From Trametopsis cervina (lineage: Eukaryota; Basidiomycota; Agaricomycetes; Polyporales; Irpicaceae), in assembly GCA_022385755.1 (NCBI GenBank), contig MU278349.1, positions 1,178,001 through 1,242,000 of the forward strand: a DNA stretch of 64,000 bases, in the 5' to 3' direction. Below the pieces are notes generated by a model. The model saw only the letters and a list, made by a program, of their open reading frames with translations. It was not told the DNA's origin and ran no database searches. The position numbers and the translations under genes are program-made. This document shows, piece after piece, positions 48,201 through 59,797 of the stretch. Each line of letters begins with the position of its first letter. The stretch's first letter is position 1.

Positions 48201-49110
48201 CACATTCAGAGCCTATCAAACAGATGCCAACTGAGGAATGTGGACTACGCGGTGAGTATGAATACATACAGTAATCGTAGTCAAGATTTCATTATCGTGA
48301 CTTTGCTTGCCTTCCAAGAACCGCGCCGTGAGTCTGCGGATGCGCACACACAGCTCAGCCAACACGATAGAGTAAGGCCACAGAAATGCTCACTCGGGAT
48401 TGATCTCAGCCACCTTCGTTAGCTTGATTTTGTAGACCTTAGGAGCCCTTGCCGGACGACCAGCTGAGGCCGCGGTAGACGCTTGTGGCTCCGTCAGGCT
48501 CACATCAAACTTGGAGAAGATTGTCAGCGCAGAGAATATCCCACGATATGACGCCACCTTACCGTCATCGAACCTCCAGTAAAGGGCAGTTCGCGGGTGA
48601 CGAACATGTTCTTGCGTCCATCATACACGGCGCGAGGCGTGAAGGTCTGCGGGGAAACGACCTCCTGCAGCTGTCGGATGAGATCCATGTTCAACTTGAT
48701 GGGCAAGGACTGTTCGGACGGCGTGATCGCTGCAATACTCATGAGCAAAGTCATTACCTGCAAGGTTTAGCTACTTACCAACTGCCGAAGACGGATCAAG
48801 CATGGCGTGAGTGGCGCAATAAACGGAGAGAACACAACGACTGACCGTCATAGTGGTGGATGATATTCTGGGGGATATCGACCACGAAATGGTTCGTAAA
48901 GACGTCCACGGCCTGTCCACTCGTCCCGAAAGCTTTCCTCTTCACGCCAGTGGTGGTGACATGGGCAGCCGGGAGAGGACGTGCCCCTCCGCGACCCGCA
49001 GCCGCAGGAGGACCTCCTCGGATAGGAGTTCCTCCGCGTCCGCCGCCGCGAGGCCCAGTGCCTCCCCCGCCGGCTCCTCTTCCACGGCCTCTGCCTCCTC
49101 GTCCAGACAT
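45243..49110 (-). CDS. Argonaute, RNAi slicer-type
   Basis: Small-RNA-guided nuclease of the RNA-silencing pathway (QDE-2/Ago family). The N-terminus is a Gly-Arg-rich (RGG) tail, [12 protein letters not shown]. The N domain follows ([19 protein letters not shown]), then the linker region, PAZ-side sequence ([20 protein letters not shown]), MID ([20 protein letters not shown]) and PIWI. The catalytic tetrad DEDH is complete: Asp in VMGADVIHP, Glu in [11 protein letters not shown], Asp in [13 protein letters not shown] and His in [10 protein letters not shown]. The C-terminus ends SFVMYFS as in active Argonautes. About fifteen exons; exon 1 is 48847-49110 (one further base at 48846), and the next exon appears to be only 3 nt (48779-48781). 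RNA silencing is therefore probably functional in this organism. Confidence 0.95.
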
Positions 49111-49831
49111 TTTGTAACTGAGGGTAGCGAAAAGTTGGTTTGATGTGGTGATGGAAGTTGGTAGGAAGTGTTGTTCGGAGACGATCTGCTTATATGGAGA
49201 GCTGGTTTAAAATGCTTTGTCCTGTGGATGACAACACAATCGATTAGCTCAAACCTCGCGTGTGCGGCCGCATATCAAAAGATCAAAGCGTACTGTATCT
49301 GCGTGTGCGAATCGCAAAGTGCAAGAAAGAGACTGTGATGAACGATGTGTTCTTTTCGCTGAAACCTCTCTTGTGCTCGGTTGCGTCTGGTGAGAGGCTA
49401 CCGTGAGGAGAAGAGAAAGGACTAAGCGATGAACACAAGGGACAAGAAGACAGGCCCCGCTGTCTCTTTTATGAACGCGATTGCCACGCTTCCTAATGCG
49501 GTAACCTGCTCTAACACGATCATGTGCCGTCTATTTGGGCCCCAGATTTCACCACCCTCTGTAGCCTCACACTCAGGCTGCGCAGCCACGGCCAACAGCA
49601 GTTCTCTACGGCCTCTCGCCGTAGAACATGGAGAACATGGATATGAACTCGTTCTCATACTATCACGCCATCTGTGGCCCCGCGACGGCGATGGGCCGCG
49701 GATAACTGACCCACATATGGCAGGTGCACTGTCCTATTGGCCCCGCGTCTCTGCGGCCACGGTGCGAGGACATTGGTGCATGACGTCGCTTGGGAAACGG
49801 CATTGTTTTCGTACATAATCGTTCACAGAGG
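49111..49831. promoter_or_regulatory. Spacer between amidohydrolase 3' end and Argonaute start
   Basis: 721 nt containing the Argonaute promoter (minus strand). Small frames only; nothing further recognised. Confidence 0.4.
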
Positions 49832-51072
49832 TCATATATTCAGAAACCTGGGAAACAGGTCCAGCGCGGACTGTCGAGTCACTGTTGCAAGGCCCTCCGC
49901 GTCCCGGGCGTAGCACCTCTCCAAGTTCTCTGTATACCACTGCACCGCATCCAAACCTACAGCTGCGTATGCTGTGTCAGATGAAGCCCTGCTGCGCCGA
50001 TAACTGAGGACGAACCAGGATAATCTGTCCCAAACAGCATCCGCTTCCTGCCCACGACATCCTCAACGAGGCGGACTGTGCTTTCGTGCGCAGACAATGC
50101 ACTCTCTACGTAGAAGCTCGCGAAGTCTTCGATGACTTCTGGCGCGGTCAACGGGCAGCCCATCTGTCCGGCCAGCACAGACACTCGGGGCATGAGTGCC
50201 ATCGCCGTCCCGCCAAAGTGCGCGAGGATGATCCTCACACGCGGATACCGTCGCTTCGTGCCCGTTACCACCAGGTGCGCTGCCGCCTTGAACGTCTCGT
50301 TTGGTACCTCCGTGATCGGCAACCCAAGCCAGGCGTGCGGATATGGTTTCGAAGAATTTGTCTGTGTCCCGTGAACGAACACCACAGTCTCACGGCGGTC
50401 CAATTCCCGCCACACCACATCAAACCTTGCGTCTCCCAGATACACTGCGGATATGAATGCAGCGTCAATTTTCGCATCTCGAGGATAATAAGAGGCGATG
50501 CAGGAACGCACCTCCCTCACCGCCCTCCCCATACGATGACGAAAGGCTGATTCCATCTGCTCGCAGCACATCCAGAGCGTACTGGATCTCCAGCAGAGCA
50601 CCTGTTCCCGCAGTCCGAGAGTTCAGAGAAGATAATCAGACAATGTTTCAATATCAAAATCAAGCAATGTGTAGGACACACCCTCGACGTCCCGCATATC
50701 TGGCAGCGCAGCAAACCATCCAAATCGACCCTGACTTTCTTTGGAATCGCAGAGCTGCTTCGCATACAAATTCATCTTTCTGACTTCGTCTCTGCCCCTC
50801 TTTCGAGCGATCTCATCGGCCTCGTTGTCGAATTCCCCGCCCATCTTTTCTGGCACGCCTGCGGGGTAGCTCAGGACTGAGCCGGCGATACCCAGACGAT
50901 CCATCATGGCGAGGCTCTTTGATAACGACCACGGGAGATTTTCCGGCGGCGTTGTCCATCCTATGTCCCGATTATGCGCCAACTTGGCGTCCATGAAGAA
51001 GGGCGCGAATATGTGGTGATGCACGTCGATCTTTCCCGTCCGGCGAGCTTCTTGCTCGGGTGACTTGCCCAT
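49832..51072 (-). CDS. Amidohydrolase-2 family protein (ACMSD-like decarboxylase/hydrolase)
   Basis: TIM-barrel metal enzyme related to ACMSD and gamma-resorcylate decarboxylase; substrate unknown. Metal-site motifs are DVHHHIFAPFF (strand 1 HxH), VVFVHGTQTNSS, RIILAHFGGTAMALMPR and the late Asp in MLFGTDYP. Further family segments are GIAGSVLSYPAGVP, RFGWFAALPDMRDVEG and ALLEIQYALDVLRADGISLS. Introns after DMRDVEG and after SSSYGEGG restore frame to VYLGDARFDVVW. A last short intron (44 nt, weak donor gttcgt) joins TDYP to AYAAVGLDAVQWYTENLERC and the end SALDLFPRFLNI. Without it the frame ends earlier at 49957. The start MGKSPEQEARRTGKID carries no signal peptide. Confidence 0.87.
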
Positions 51073-51644
51073 GTTTGTATCTGCTGGCTGGGGGTTACGA
51101 GGTGGGGGAATAATCTGCTACTGTGTCTTTGCACGTCGATTTCCTGTGGAATATATACCGTCCCTGTTGAGCGAAATTCTGTGGCGATCCGCAGGGCCAT
51201 GGCGGATTTGATTATGCATGGCAGAGACTGAGCTAAGGTGAGGGCGCATCCCCCGGTGACACAATACTGGAGCAGGTCGAGAGATAGAGTGCGTGTCTGC
51301 TTGACATCCAAAGGGCTAATGTGAACAAATGAGGCGCTTGGATTACACATCTAGAATCAAAGAACACTTCCTGCACACGGACAGCCAATGTAACTCTATG
51401 GAAAGAGATTGGGCTACAGTACTGACTTACCTGTAATAGCCTCTTGCTCTCGTGGAACATTGCACGCATTCGACGTCAAATGGATCTAGAATACGCTGCA
51501 ACTATTCCAAAGGAACTATATTATACGGAAGTCTATATCGTGGATCGGAGCAGCGCACGTGCACATGAGAAGTGACTACAGTAGCGACACCCAATCTCTA
51601 CCTCATATCACCCCACAGAAGAAAAATCCAACGCATGGGGTGGC
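51073..51644. other. Intergenic, PDB1 3' flank and amidohydrolase promoter
   Basis: 572-nt spacer on the minus strand; no supported gene or clear element. Confidence 0.45.
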
Positions 51645-53222
51645 TCAGTTGGTGCGATAGAGTGCACGCTTAGCAACCTTCACAATGAGAGGTGTGTCGG
51701 GGAAGGAGAGCGCCTCGAGGTTGGCGGCGTACTAGGGGCAATAAGTCAGCAGAAGAACGACAATATCCACAATTCTGTAACATACAGGAGTGGGGATGTC
51801 AGCACCGGTGACACGCTCGACAGGGGCATCGAGCCAGTCGAACGCCTCGCTCTCGATGATCTGCGCGCAGATTTCGCTGCCAACGCCGAACATGGGGAAG
51901 CCACCCTCGACGATAACAAGGCTAATTTCGATCCAGTAGATTAGCTTCCGCACGTAATCCCAGACACATCGTGACGTACCGGTTGGTCTTCTTTACCGAC
52001 GCCTTGATAGTGTCGATGTCCAGGGGACGGATACTGCGCAGGTTGATGACCTCCGCCTTCACACCCTCCTTCGCAAGCGCATCAGCAGCCTCGAGACTGT
52101 GTGTAACCATCTTGCTGTGGGCAACAATGGTAACGTCTGAGCCCTCACGCTCGACCTTTGCCTTGCCAATAGGAAGCACAAAGTTGTCTGACATCGCCTC
52201 CGCAGACATGGGGAATGTGACACCGTAAAGCATCTCGTTCTCAAGGAACACTACAGGGTTCGGGTCACGGATAGCGGCCTAGGGAATTGTCAGCCACCGC
52301 AAGAGCCCGTTCTGCTCGGACTAACCTTGAGAAGACCCTTGCAATCCTCGGCACTCCACGGGCTGACGACCTTCAAACCAGGAACCGAGCCGTACCAGGC
52401 AGCATAGTCCTGTGAATGCTGAGCACCCACACCAGCAGCGGCACCGTTAGGGCCACGGAAGACCACCGGACATGGGACGTTTCCGCCAGACATGTAGTAG
52501 GTCTTTCCTGCAGAGTTGACTATCTGGTCGATAGCCTGCATGGCAAAGTTGAAGGTCATGAATTCGCAGCTAGCATAGTTCGGTTCGTCAGGTGGGGGCG
52601 ATAAGACGTGGATATAGAACGTACATTGGTCGCAGACCCGCGAGAGCGGAGCCGACTGCGATACCTGCGAAACCCATCTCTGTAATTGGGGTGTCGATTA
52701 CTCGTTTTTCACCGAACTTGTCGAGAAGGCCCTTGGTGACCTGTAATGGAAGGTGGGTCAGTAAAACTGGTTTGTATGGAAGGCACATAGGACCTTGGGT
52801 GTGCGAACAACTCCGAGTTGTACGGAGACGCATTAGGAAGTAGAACAGTTCGACAGAGACTGCTACCAAGGGTCGTACGGGGACCGACGAAACAGCTTAG
52901 AATGAACCGTATTCGTACCTTGTATGCACCATTGTATCGCGCAACTTCTTCACCAAGGATAAAGACGCTCTCGTCTCGCAGCATCTCCTCCTCCATAGCC
53001 ACGTTGAGAGCGTCACGGACGGTCATCTGCACAAATACAGGCAATGTCACAGTTAGCCTAGACCATTCGCGCTCAGTTCCAGACTGTAGAACTGACCGTA
53101 TGTTGAGGCTCCGAGGCATACCCCCTTCGACGCGCTGCGAGCGCGGAGGGGACAGCACGTGCACGAGTGGCTGCGACCGAGCGAGCCCTCAGTAAGGACG
53201 AGACGGCTGAGCGGGTCGCCAT
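51645..53222 (-). CDS. PDB1: Pyruvate dehydrogenase E1 component beta subunit
   Basis: Beta subunit of the E1 heterotetramer of the mitochondrial pyruvate dehydrogenase complex, converting pyruvate to acetyl-CoA with thiamine diphosphate. The start at 53220-53222 gives an Arg/Ala-rich matrix presequence ([20 protein letters not shown]) ending near [10 protein letters not shown]. The mature protein opens [15 protein letters not shown]. Other marks are [74 protein letters not shown] and [12 protein letters not shown]. Seven or so exons with short introns. It is divergent from an SDR gene, and a CCAAT box lies about 136 nt upstream of its ATG. Confidence 0.96.
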
Positions 53223-53357
53223 TTGTGTGATTTTGAGGGAGGAAGAGGAGGAGGTGAGGGGATTGGGAGGAAACCGAACGAGGTGAGCTGGCTTTTCTCT
53301 GACGCGCAGGCAGAGTCTTTCGCGGCTCGGGGTCGTACGGGTCCTCCGTTGGGGCAG

Positions 53358-53362
53358 CCAAT
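53358..53362 (+). promoter_or_regulatory. CCAAT box in PDB1/SDR divergent promoter
   Basis: CCAAT within the 271-nt spacer between PDB1 and the SDR. In fungi such boxes bind the HAP2/3/5 (CBC) complex that controls respiratory genes, which suits PDB1; occupancy is inferred. Confidence 0.4.
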
Positions 53363-53493
53363 GGGCAATAAGCGCTTTACGCCCTCCCGCCAGTCCCAGC
53401 AGTCACACCACTTGTTCTGCTCTCTAATCATCCCATACAATACTCGCTTACCCCGTCTCTTCCAAATCCTATCTAACCACACAATCACAATCC

Positions 53494-54525
53494 ATGTTCA
53501 AACCCGTCATCGTCGTGACTGGCGCGTCAAAGTGCATATATCTGCTGCAGCGGCGGTAGCCCCGCCGTGCATGCAAAAGCTGATTTTGGTCGTTCGTTGA
53601 CAGAGGGCTCGGCCTCGCCGTGACCAAGTTGCTGCTCCAGAAGTTCGGCGTGTGCGTCGTCGCCATCTCCAGGACGGAGAGCCCTGGCCTCCAGGAGCTT
53701 GCGCAGGCCCACGGACAGGCGTTGCTGCACTACAAATGCGACGTGTGGGTCTCTGCACACGGCGTCCGCTCCGACACACGGCCTCTGACGAGCCTTTGCA
53801 TCTAGTACGGACAGCGTCAACTTCGAGAAGGCGGTCACGGATGCGCACGCAAAGTTCGACCGCATCGATGGTGTCGTCCTCAATGCGGGTGTGTTTGAGC
53901 CTATTGGCAAGATCACCAATCCCGCTGTGTCCCTCGACGAGTGGAAGACCAGCTTCGACGTCAACTTCTTCTCCCTTGTCAGCGCGCTGCGCGTCGTAGT
54001 TCCCTTGTTACATAACAACGGGACTGATCCCAAGGGAAGGGTCATCTTCGTGAGCTCTGGTGCTGCGATAGGGGGCACACACGGTTGGGCCCCTTACAAT
54101 GCCAGCAAGGCTGCCATGAACAGCTTGTGTCGGTACGCATGAGCGTACGAAACCAGTCGTTCTTCGCTAACCTTGTTGCAGCACGCTTGCAATGGAGGAG
54201 CCCGATATTGTCTGTGTCGCCGTTCGTCCAGGAAAAGTGGATACTGCCGTGCGTGAAGAATGCACCCGCTCAACTGACTGTCGACTCATGTACCCCCTTC
54301 CGCACAAAGATGCAAGCGCAGATCCGAGGGTTGACAGGCACTGATAAGATGCGCCCTGAAGACGTCGCTGAATTTGTCAAGTCATATGAGGAAGGCGAGT
54401 TGATCCATCCTGAGGAAAGCGGGCACGTCATTGCGTCCATGGCTCTCAATGCAAACAGAGAGTTCTCCGGACAGTTCATCAGCTGGAACTCGGAGGAATG
54501 CAGAGACTTCTGGGATACAAAATAG
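53494..54525 (+). CDS. Short-chain dehydrogenase/reductase
   Basis: Classical SDR of about 250 residues, probably cytosolic; substrate unknown, with some likeness to yeast YIR035C and sepiapterin-reductase-like proteins. Exon 1 (from 53494) encodes MFKPVIVVTGASK, and the glycine-rich cofactor motif TGASKGLG is split by the first intron. Later motifs are VLNAGVFEP (NAG), the catalytic Ser in VIFVSSGAA, YxxxK in PYNASKAAM, and VAVRPGKVDT after the active site. The C-terminal half includes GLTGTDKMRPEDVAEFVKSY and the end ECRDFWDTK. Four introns are likely. It shares a short divergent promoter with PDB1. Confidence 0.93.
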
Positions 54526-54855
54526 TGTCGTGCCCCTGCAGCAAGCAGAAAGGACAACCAGTCAAAGAAATGTACTTTAAACGATCTTGTAACTATAAAT
54601 CAAACTGTTGTATGAAGTGTTCAGCGTCCTGCGAGGTTGGCCATGTTTCAATGCATGTGTATTCATTATCGCGAGGCAGGTGACATGAGCAAAATATAAA
54701 TGCGGGCAGGGGTGAGGAGGAAGGTATCGCAAGGGGAGGGTAATGGATAGTAAGGTTCCGCAAGAGGTAGGATAACGCGGGGGCTTCAAGAATAGCATGG
54801 TGGTATTATGGCGGGAATAGAGAGTGGGCTGGGTGCAGTGTAAGTGAGAGCGGCC
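54526..54855. other. Convergent 3' spacer, SDR / CENP-A
   Basis: 330 nt between the converging 3' ends of the SDR and CENP-A genes. No gene seen. Confidence 0.5.
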
Positions 54856-55565
<710 letters not shown>

Positions 55566-56003
55566 GGTCGTGCCAAAGAAGATTGAAAAGACCGAAAAAA
55601 CGCGTGTGAGCTCTGAGGATGTGTAATGAGTCTGCGCCGCAGAATATGGGGGTTCTGAGGAGGAGAAATAGGAGAAAAGCGCGTAGAATACAGAAAGTGA
55701 CGCGAGAGACGAGCTTGTGCTGTTCACAGCCTGTGCTGGACGCGTTCAAGGGGTGGCTAAGGACGACCAAAGCGTGGCCAGTATACGAGGTTGAACACCG
55801 TCTGATCAACTTGCATTTCCCCGTGTCCCAGTTTGGTAATTGCGCGTCTACTGTATCGTTTCTTGAATACAATCAAGCAGTGGCCTCTCACACTGCGCGT
55901 GGCCCAAGTACAGTATAAAAGACCGCGTCGACTCCCCTTCAAAGGTGTGATTCTTCTCCCATTCTTCCATCGACGCGTAGAGCGAAAGCTCCAAACCCTC
56001 AAG
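55566..56003. promoter_or_regulatory. CENP-A / GFD2-like divergent promoter with three MCB boxes
   Basis: 438-nt spacer between divergent starts. The perfect MluI cell-cycle box ACGCGT occurs three times, at 55600-55605, 55740-55745 and 55973-55978, and a near match ACGCGA at 55700-55705. In fungi such boxes bind MBF (Mbp1/Swi6 or Res proteins) and drive G1/S transcription. Confidence 0.6.
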
Positions 56004-57561
56004 ATGTCCAAAACTCAACTGATTACTGGCTACTATCGCTTCACAGACATCTTCTGGGAATGGTACTGATCCTGTGTTTCCTCATCTAAAGCATTATTGA
56101 GATATCTGGGCATTGATAGGCACACTGTTCTCCCAAATCCCGAGGACATTGGTCCTCTCAAAGCGTTGATATCTCCGGAAGCTCTGGTACACCCCGATCA
56201 TCCGTTGCACAAGCCGGGAACGGAGGGAATTGAGCTCTTCAGAGGTCTGTGTCTGCCACATGCTGTGTGATAACAACTCACCATGTCGCACAGGAGTCTT
56301 CGAGAATGGGGAGGCGAGACTCATGTACTCGTCCGCCCAGGTCGAGTATATGCGATACTACCTCCACGCCATGAAGCTGACCGCAGAGCCGATACCTCTG
56401 CCATCGAGCGACTACCTGATTCGAAAGGCCGATCTGAAGAGCTGCGTCCCAGACTACTATACTCGCGGCCAAGATATAAAGAAGGCCATGAAGGTATGAT
56501 CAGTTATCCACATCTGCTAGCCCTGCCTCAACAATCCCCATCCAGGCCATCGACAAAATCAATAAGCGTTTGAGAGGGCTGGGTGGCAACACCTCCCTCG
56601 CCTCACGTCGCCTGGACTTTGAGCGAGTACGTTCGTACTGGACGGCTAAGGCAGGCACATGGCTGGCGATCGACTTTGAGGCATGGGAGCGAGAACATAC
56701 CCTACTGCTTGAGTTCGGATGGAGCCAGGTGCGATGGGACACGGATGGGGACGAGGTCGATGAGACAGGCCACTTGATCATCAAGGAGCGTATGCAGTAC
56801 CAGAACACGGAGTATGTCAAGGGAAACAGAGACGTGAGCCTGTTTGCGTCCCGGATGATGGACGGCGATTGACTGCGCGCGTTGTGTAGCGTTATAACTT
56901 CGGCCAGAGCGAGCAAGTCAGCAGGAGCGGGTTCAAGGAACGCGTGGTTAAGCTCATCAACGATGCGCGTGAAAGGGGTCCCCTGTTCCTCATATTCCAC
57001 GATTCGACCCAAGACATACGGTCAGTCTGCAGCCTGCCCTTTGCGATAATGCGTTGACTCAATGAGAATCAGCGATCTCACGTCCGAGCAGGTGGCGGGA
57101 CCGCTGCCAGGAATATCATACATACTACCTGATGCGACGCCTTCTACGGGGATCTTCGTCGTTGACACCGTTGACTTGTTCGCTGCACTGGAAGGTAGCA
57201 GCGGCGGTAACAAGCGCGGCCTCGAGCAGACCTGCAGGCAACTGCAAGTCCCGTCCATTCAGAACTTGCACAATGCCGGGAACGATGCTCATGTAGGTTT
57301 TCACGCTTCTGAGGCATCTGCTTCACTGACTTTTTTTCGTAGTACACGATGCTGGCCTTGAGAGCAATGGCAGAGGGAGGAGCTATCGACGCGCAACGTA
57401 AAGAACGTTGGCCAGCCTTCATCACAGCCACAGGCCTCAGCGCCGACCTCCCAGGGTTCGATGGAAATCCCGATCTAGAGGAACTGGAAGGTCCTAACGC
57501 GCAAAACATAATCGAGGAACCATCAATGGACGTGGACAACGAACCTATGCAAACGGAATGA
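56004..57561 (+). CDS. GFD2/YDR514C-like protein with RNase H-fold (DEDD-type) domain
   Basis: Member of the fungal Gfd2/YDR514C family, whose C-terminal domain has an exonuclease-like fold; biochemical role unknown. Start MSKTQLITGYYRFTDIFWEW at 56004. The first intron is 56063-56119 (57 nt), restoring HTVLPNPEDIGPLKALI. Subsequent segments are LMYSSAQVEYMRYYLHAMKL, DYYTRGQDIKKAMK, RLRGLGGNTSLASRRLDFER, TWLAIDFEAWEREHTLLLEF, RGPLFLIFHDSTQDI, FVVDTVDLFAALEG and NLHNAGNDAHYTMLALRAMA. The acidic residues in AIDFEAWE and the Asp in AGNDAHY correspond to DEDD-type positions. The C-terminus is acidic (EEPSMDVDNEPMQTE). Six to seven exons. Confidence 0.88.
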
Positions 57562-57768
57562 AGGATGCCACCTTGTACTCGCGCTCAAATGAAGAATGTG
57601 AAAAATAAATTGTATACTCGTTGTTCTATAGTATTGCACGCGCTCCTGGATGAATCCATGGAATATAATAGTATAATATCTCGTAGGGTGGGCGTATATG
57701 CGATCTGGTGATGCACATATAGTGGGCGTAGTAGACGTGAGTCGTGCAGTATATAGTTGGGGGAAGAC

Positions 57769-59313
57769 CTAATCTTCCTTGTCCTGGTCGTCTTCGTCTT
57801 CGTCATCAGAACGTTCGTCTGTAACCTCCACCGCAACCACAGCGCTACAAAACTTGATGAGACATACTGCACATAACGTCGGGATGGACAATGAGAACTT
57901 ACCGGACAGCTATGCGCACAATCAAGTAATACCAGAATATATTCAAGAACTGCAACAGCAGTATCGGAACGAAGATCTGGTACTTCATCCACCAGACCAA
58001 CCAGACACCATCCTTCGGCGACCACTGCTGTGATGATGCACTGTTGAAGTATGTTAGATGCAGGCACCCACACAGAGAGAAGCGGAGCCTACGGCATGAG
58101 GTCAAACTGCGTCCATACAGACCACAGCATGACGAGGTTGAGATAGTGGCGGAAATAGCTAGCATCGCATTCTCAGTATTTGGGCTATACGCGCTCTTCA
58201 CTGGAAATGAACCACGTACGTCCAGATGGCAAAGAACACAACGAAGGATCCTATTTTCGTCTTTTCGTATTGTATATAGTTTAAGAGCTTCGAGAACTGC
58301 GGTGAGATTCAAGTCAGCATAACCTCTAAAAGGCAAGTATTAATGAGACAACATACGGCCAAGAATGTATCTGGGATATCCATGCTGACATAGACTGCAT
58401 TACCTATGAGCGTCAAATTGATGAGATAGCTCCAACTGCATCGGACAATTAGGGTAAGCGCATAGAACAATTCGGCGCAGAAAATCGTACCCAACAAGCC
58501 ACAGCGTGACAAAGTGGTGTGCCACCAGTTCGTTGTAATCCTTCCTGGGCTTTTCGAGTCCCAATAGCAAGACGAGGAGTTGCTGGCACCAATATGCTGC
58601 TTGCATGAGATAGTATCGCTTCAACTCTGGCTTCATATCCCAGTGAGGGTAATCTATGAACGGCGAATCATTAGGCCTGGCAGTTGTTAGATGGTGGCTA
58701 GTAAACGCACCAATCCAGAAATTCTCAGTGCGGTACCACCAGGTCGGTTGTTGTGACATGATCCGCTATAACATGATACAATAGTCAGTAAAGGGCCTGT
58801 CCCGGTATACGACCACTCACAAGACCCCATAAGCCAGTGAAAGCAAAGTACAACATTGCGTAGCCTTGTTCGCCGAACCTATCCAGTTTGGATTCCTTCT
58901 TAATACCGAACCAACGTGCTACAGGTCGACAGAACCATAGCGTGATGGATTGCCGCACAAAAGACCAGAAGACAACATAGAATGAGATGAAGACCAGGTC
59001 CAGGTAGCCCTTTTGATATCGCGGGTCGTCAGGAGAAGAGGTAGGGACGTGGTGAGAGATAAATAGAAGAGGGCCGAAAGGATTTGGTTGACCTTTGGCA
59101 ACATATGGGGCGAGCAGTTCCCAGTTGGCCCACAGTAGGGTGGCAATACAGAGCAACTTCAGTGCAGAAGCTGTGAGTAGTCAGAGATGGCTCATACGTC
59201 ACTGAAGCATCATAAGACATACTTGGTACAATCACCCATCGCAATGTCTTTATGTCCGACCACAGACCTGCCGGTTTCATACGCGCTATTTCTTCCACTC
59301 TGCGAGCACTCAT
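57769..59313 (-). CDS. LAG1: Ceramide synthase, LAG1/LAC1 (TLC domain)
   Basis: ER membrane acyl-CoA-dependent ceramide synthase. The model starts MSARRVEEIARMKPAGLWSD at 59313. A first helix follows after a split Thr codon (ALKLLCIATLLWANWELLAP), then PNPFGPLLFISHHVPTSSPD and GYLDLVFISFYVVFWSFVRQ. The TLC core has KLDRFGEQGYAMLYFAFTG, PTWWYRTENFWIDYPHWDMK, and the Lag1 active-site motif VAHHFVTLWLVGWSYLINLT. It continues IGNAVYVSMDIPDTFLALSK and FAIWTYFRHYLNLVMLWSVW. The penultimate helix is WMKYQIFVPILLLQFLNIFW, and the tail ends DERSDDEDEDDQDKED, an acidic C-terminus of the kind CK2 phosphorylates in yeast ceramide synthase. Eight or so exons. An extra upstream coding exon cannot be excluded. 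Confidence 0.95.
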
Positions 59314-59797
59314 GGGAGTCTGATCGCCGAGCGGTCTAGGAACATCGTCAGAAAGTCATTACCCAGAACTCCGCCGCGCGTGGTAAAAGAGAAGAGTCTC
59401 ACGTCTGTGGTCTGAAAGGGCCCGCAAGGTGATGATTAGGGTCTGTCCTATGTGTACCGCAAACTCCCGTCAGTAATACAGACAGTGAGAATATCTGTTC
59501 AACGACGAACTCTATATTCTGCAGTGTTCCTGCGCGCGGTCGCCTCTTCTGAATAGTGGGCCTCGACATGACTTCAATAGGACGGTGGTGTACAGTATGC
59601 GAACACTGGGATTGACGTGGCAAAGTATCGGGGGGTACAAGGAGGTGGCACAGGGGAAGGAACGCGCTCCGATGCCAACGTCGCGTCCGGAAACCGCTCT
59701 TCCCGCGACTGTCTGTGGGCGGTTTTCTGCTGTCAGCCTCACTTCGTGTTCACTTCGGCACCCCATGCTATGATTTCAGTCTAAGATTGTTGCTGTG
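59314..59797. promoter_or_regulatory. Divergent promoter, LAG1 / REX3-like
   Basis: 484-nt spacer between divergent starts; no further element recognised. Confidence 0.4.

Noticed and set aside
49957..50010. Amidohydrolase ending at 49957 (LHLTQHTQL)
   Set aside because: The following sequence encodes a family-like helix and C-terminus (AVGLDAVQWYTENLERC), reachable through a 44-nt intron, so the early stop is probably intronic.
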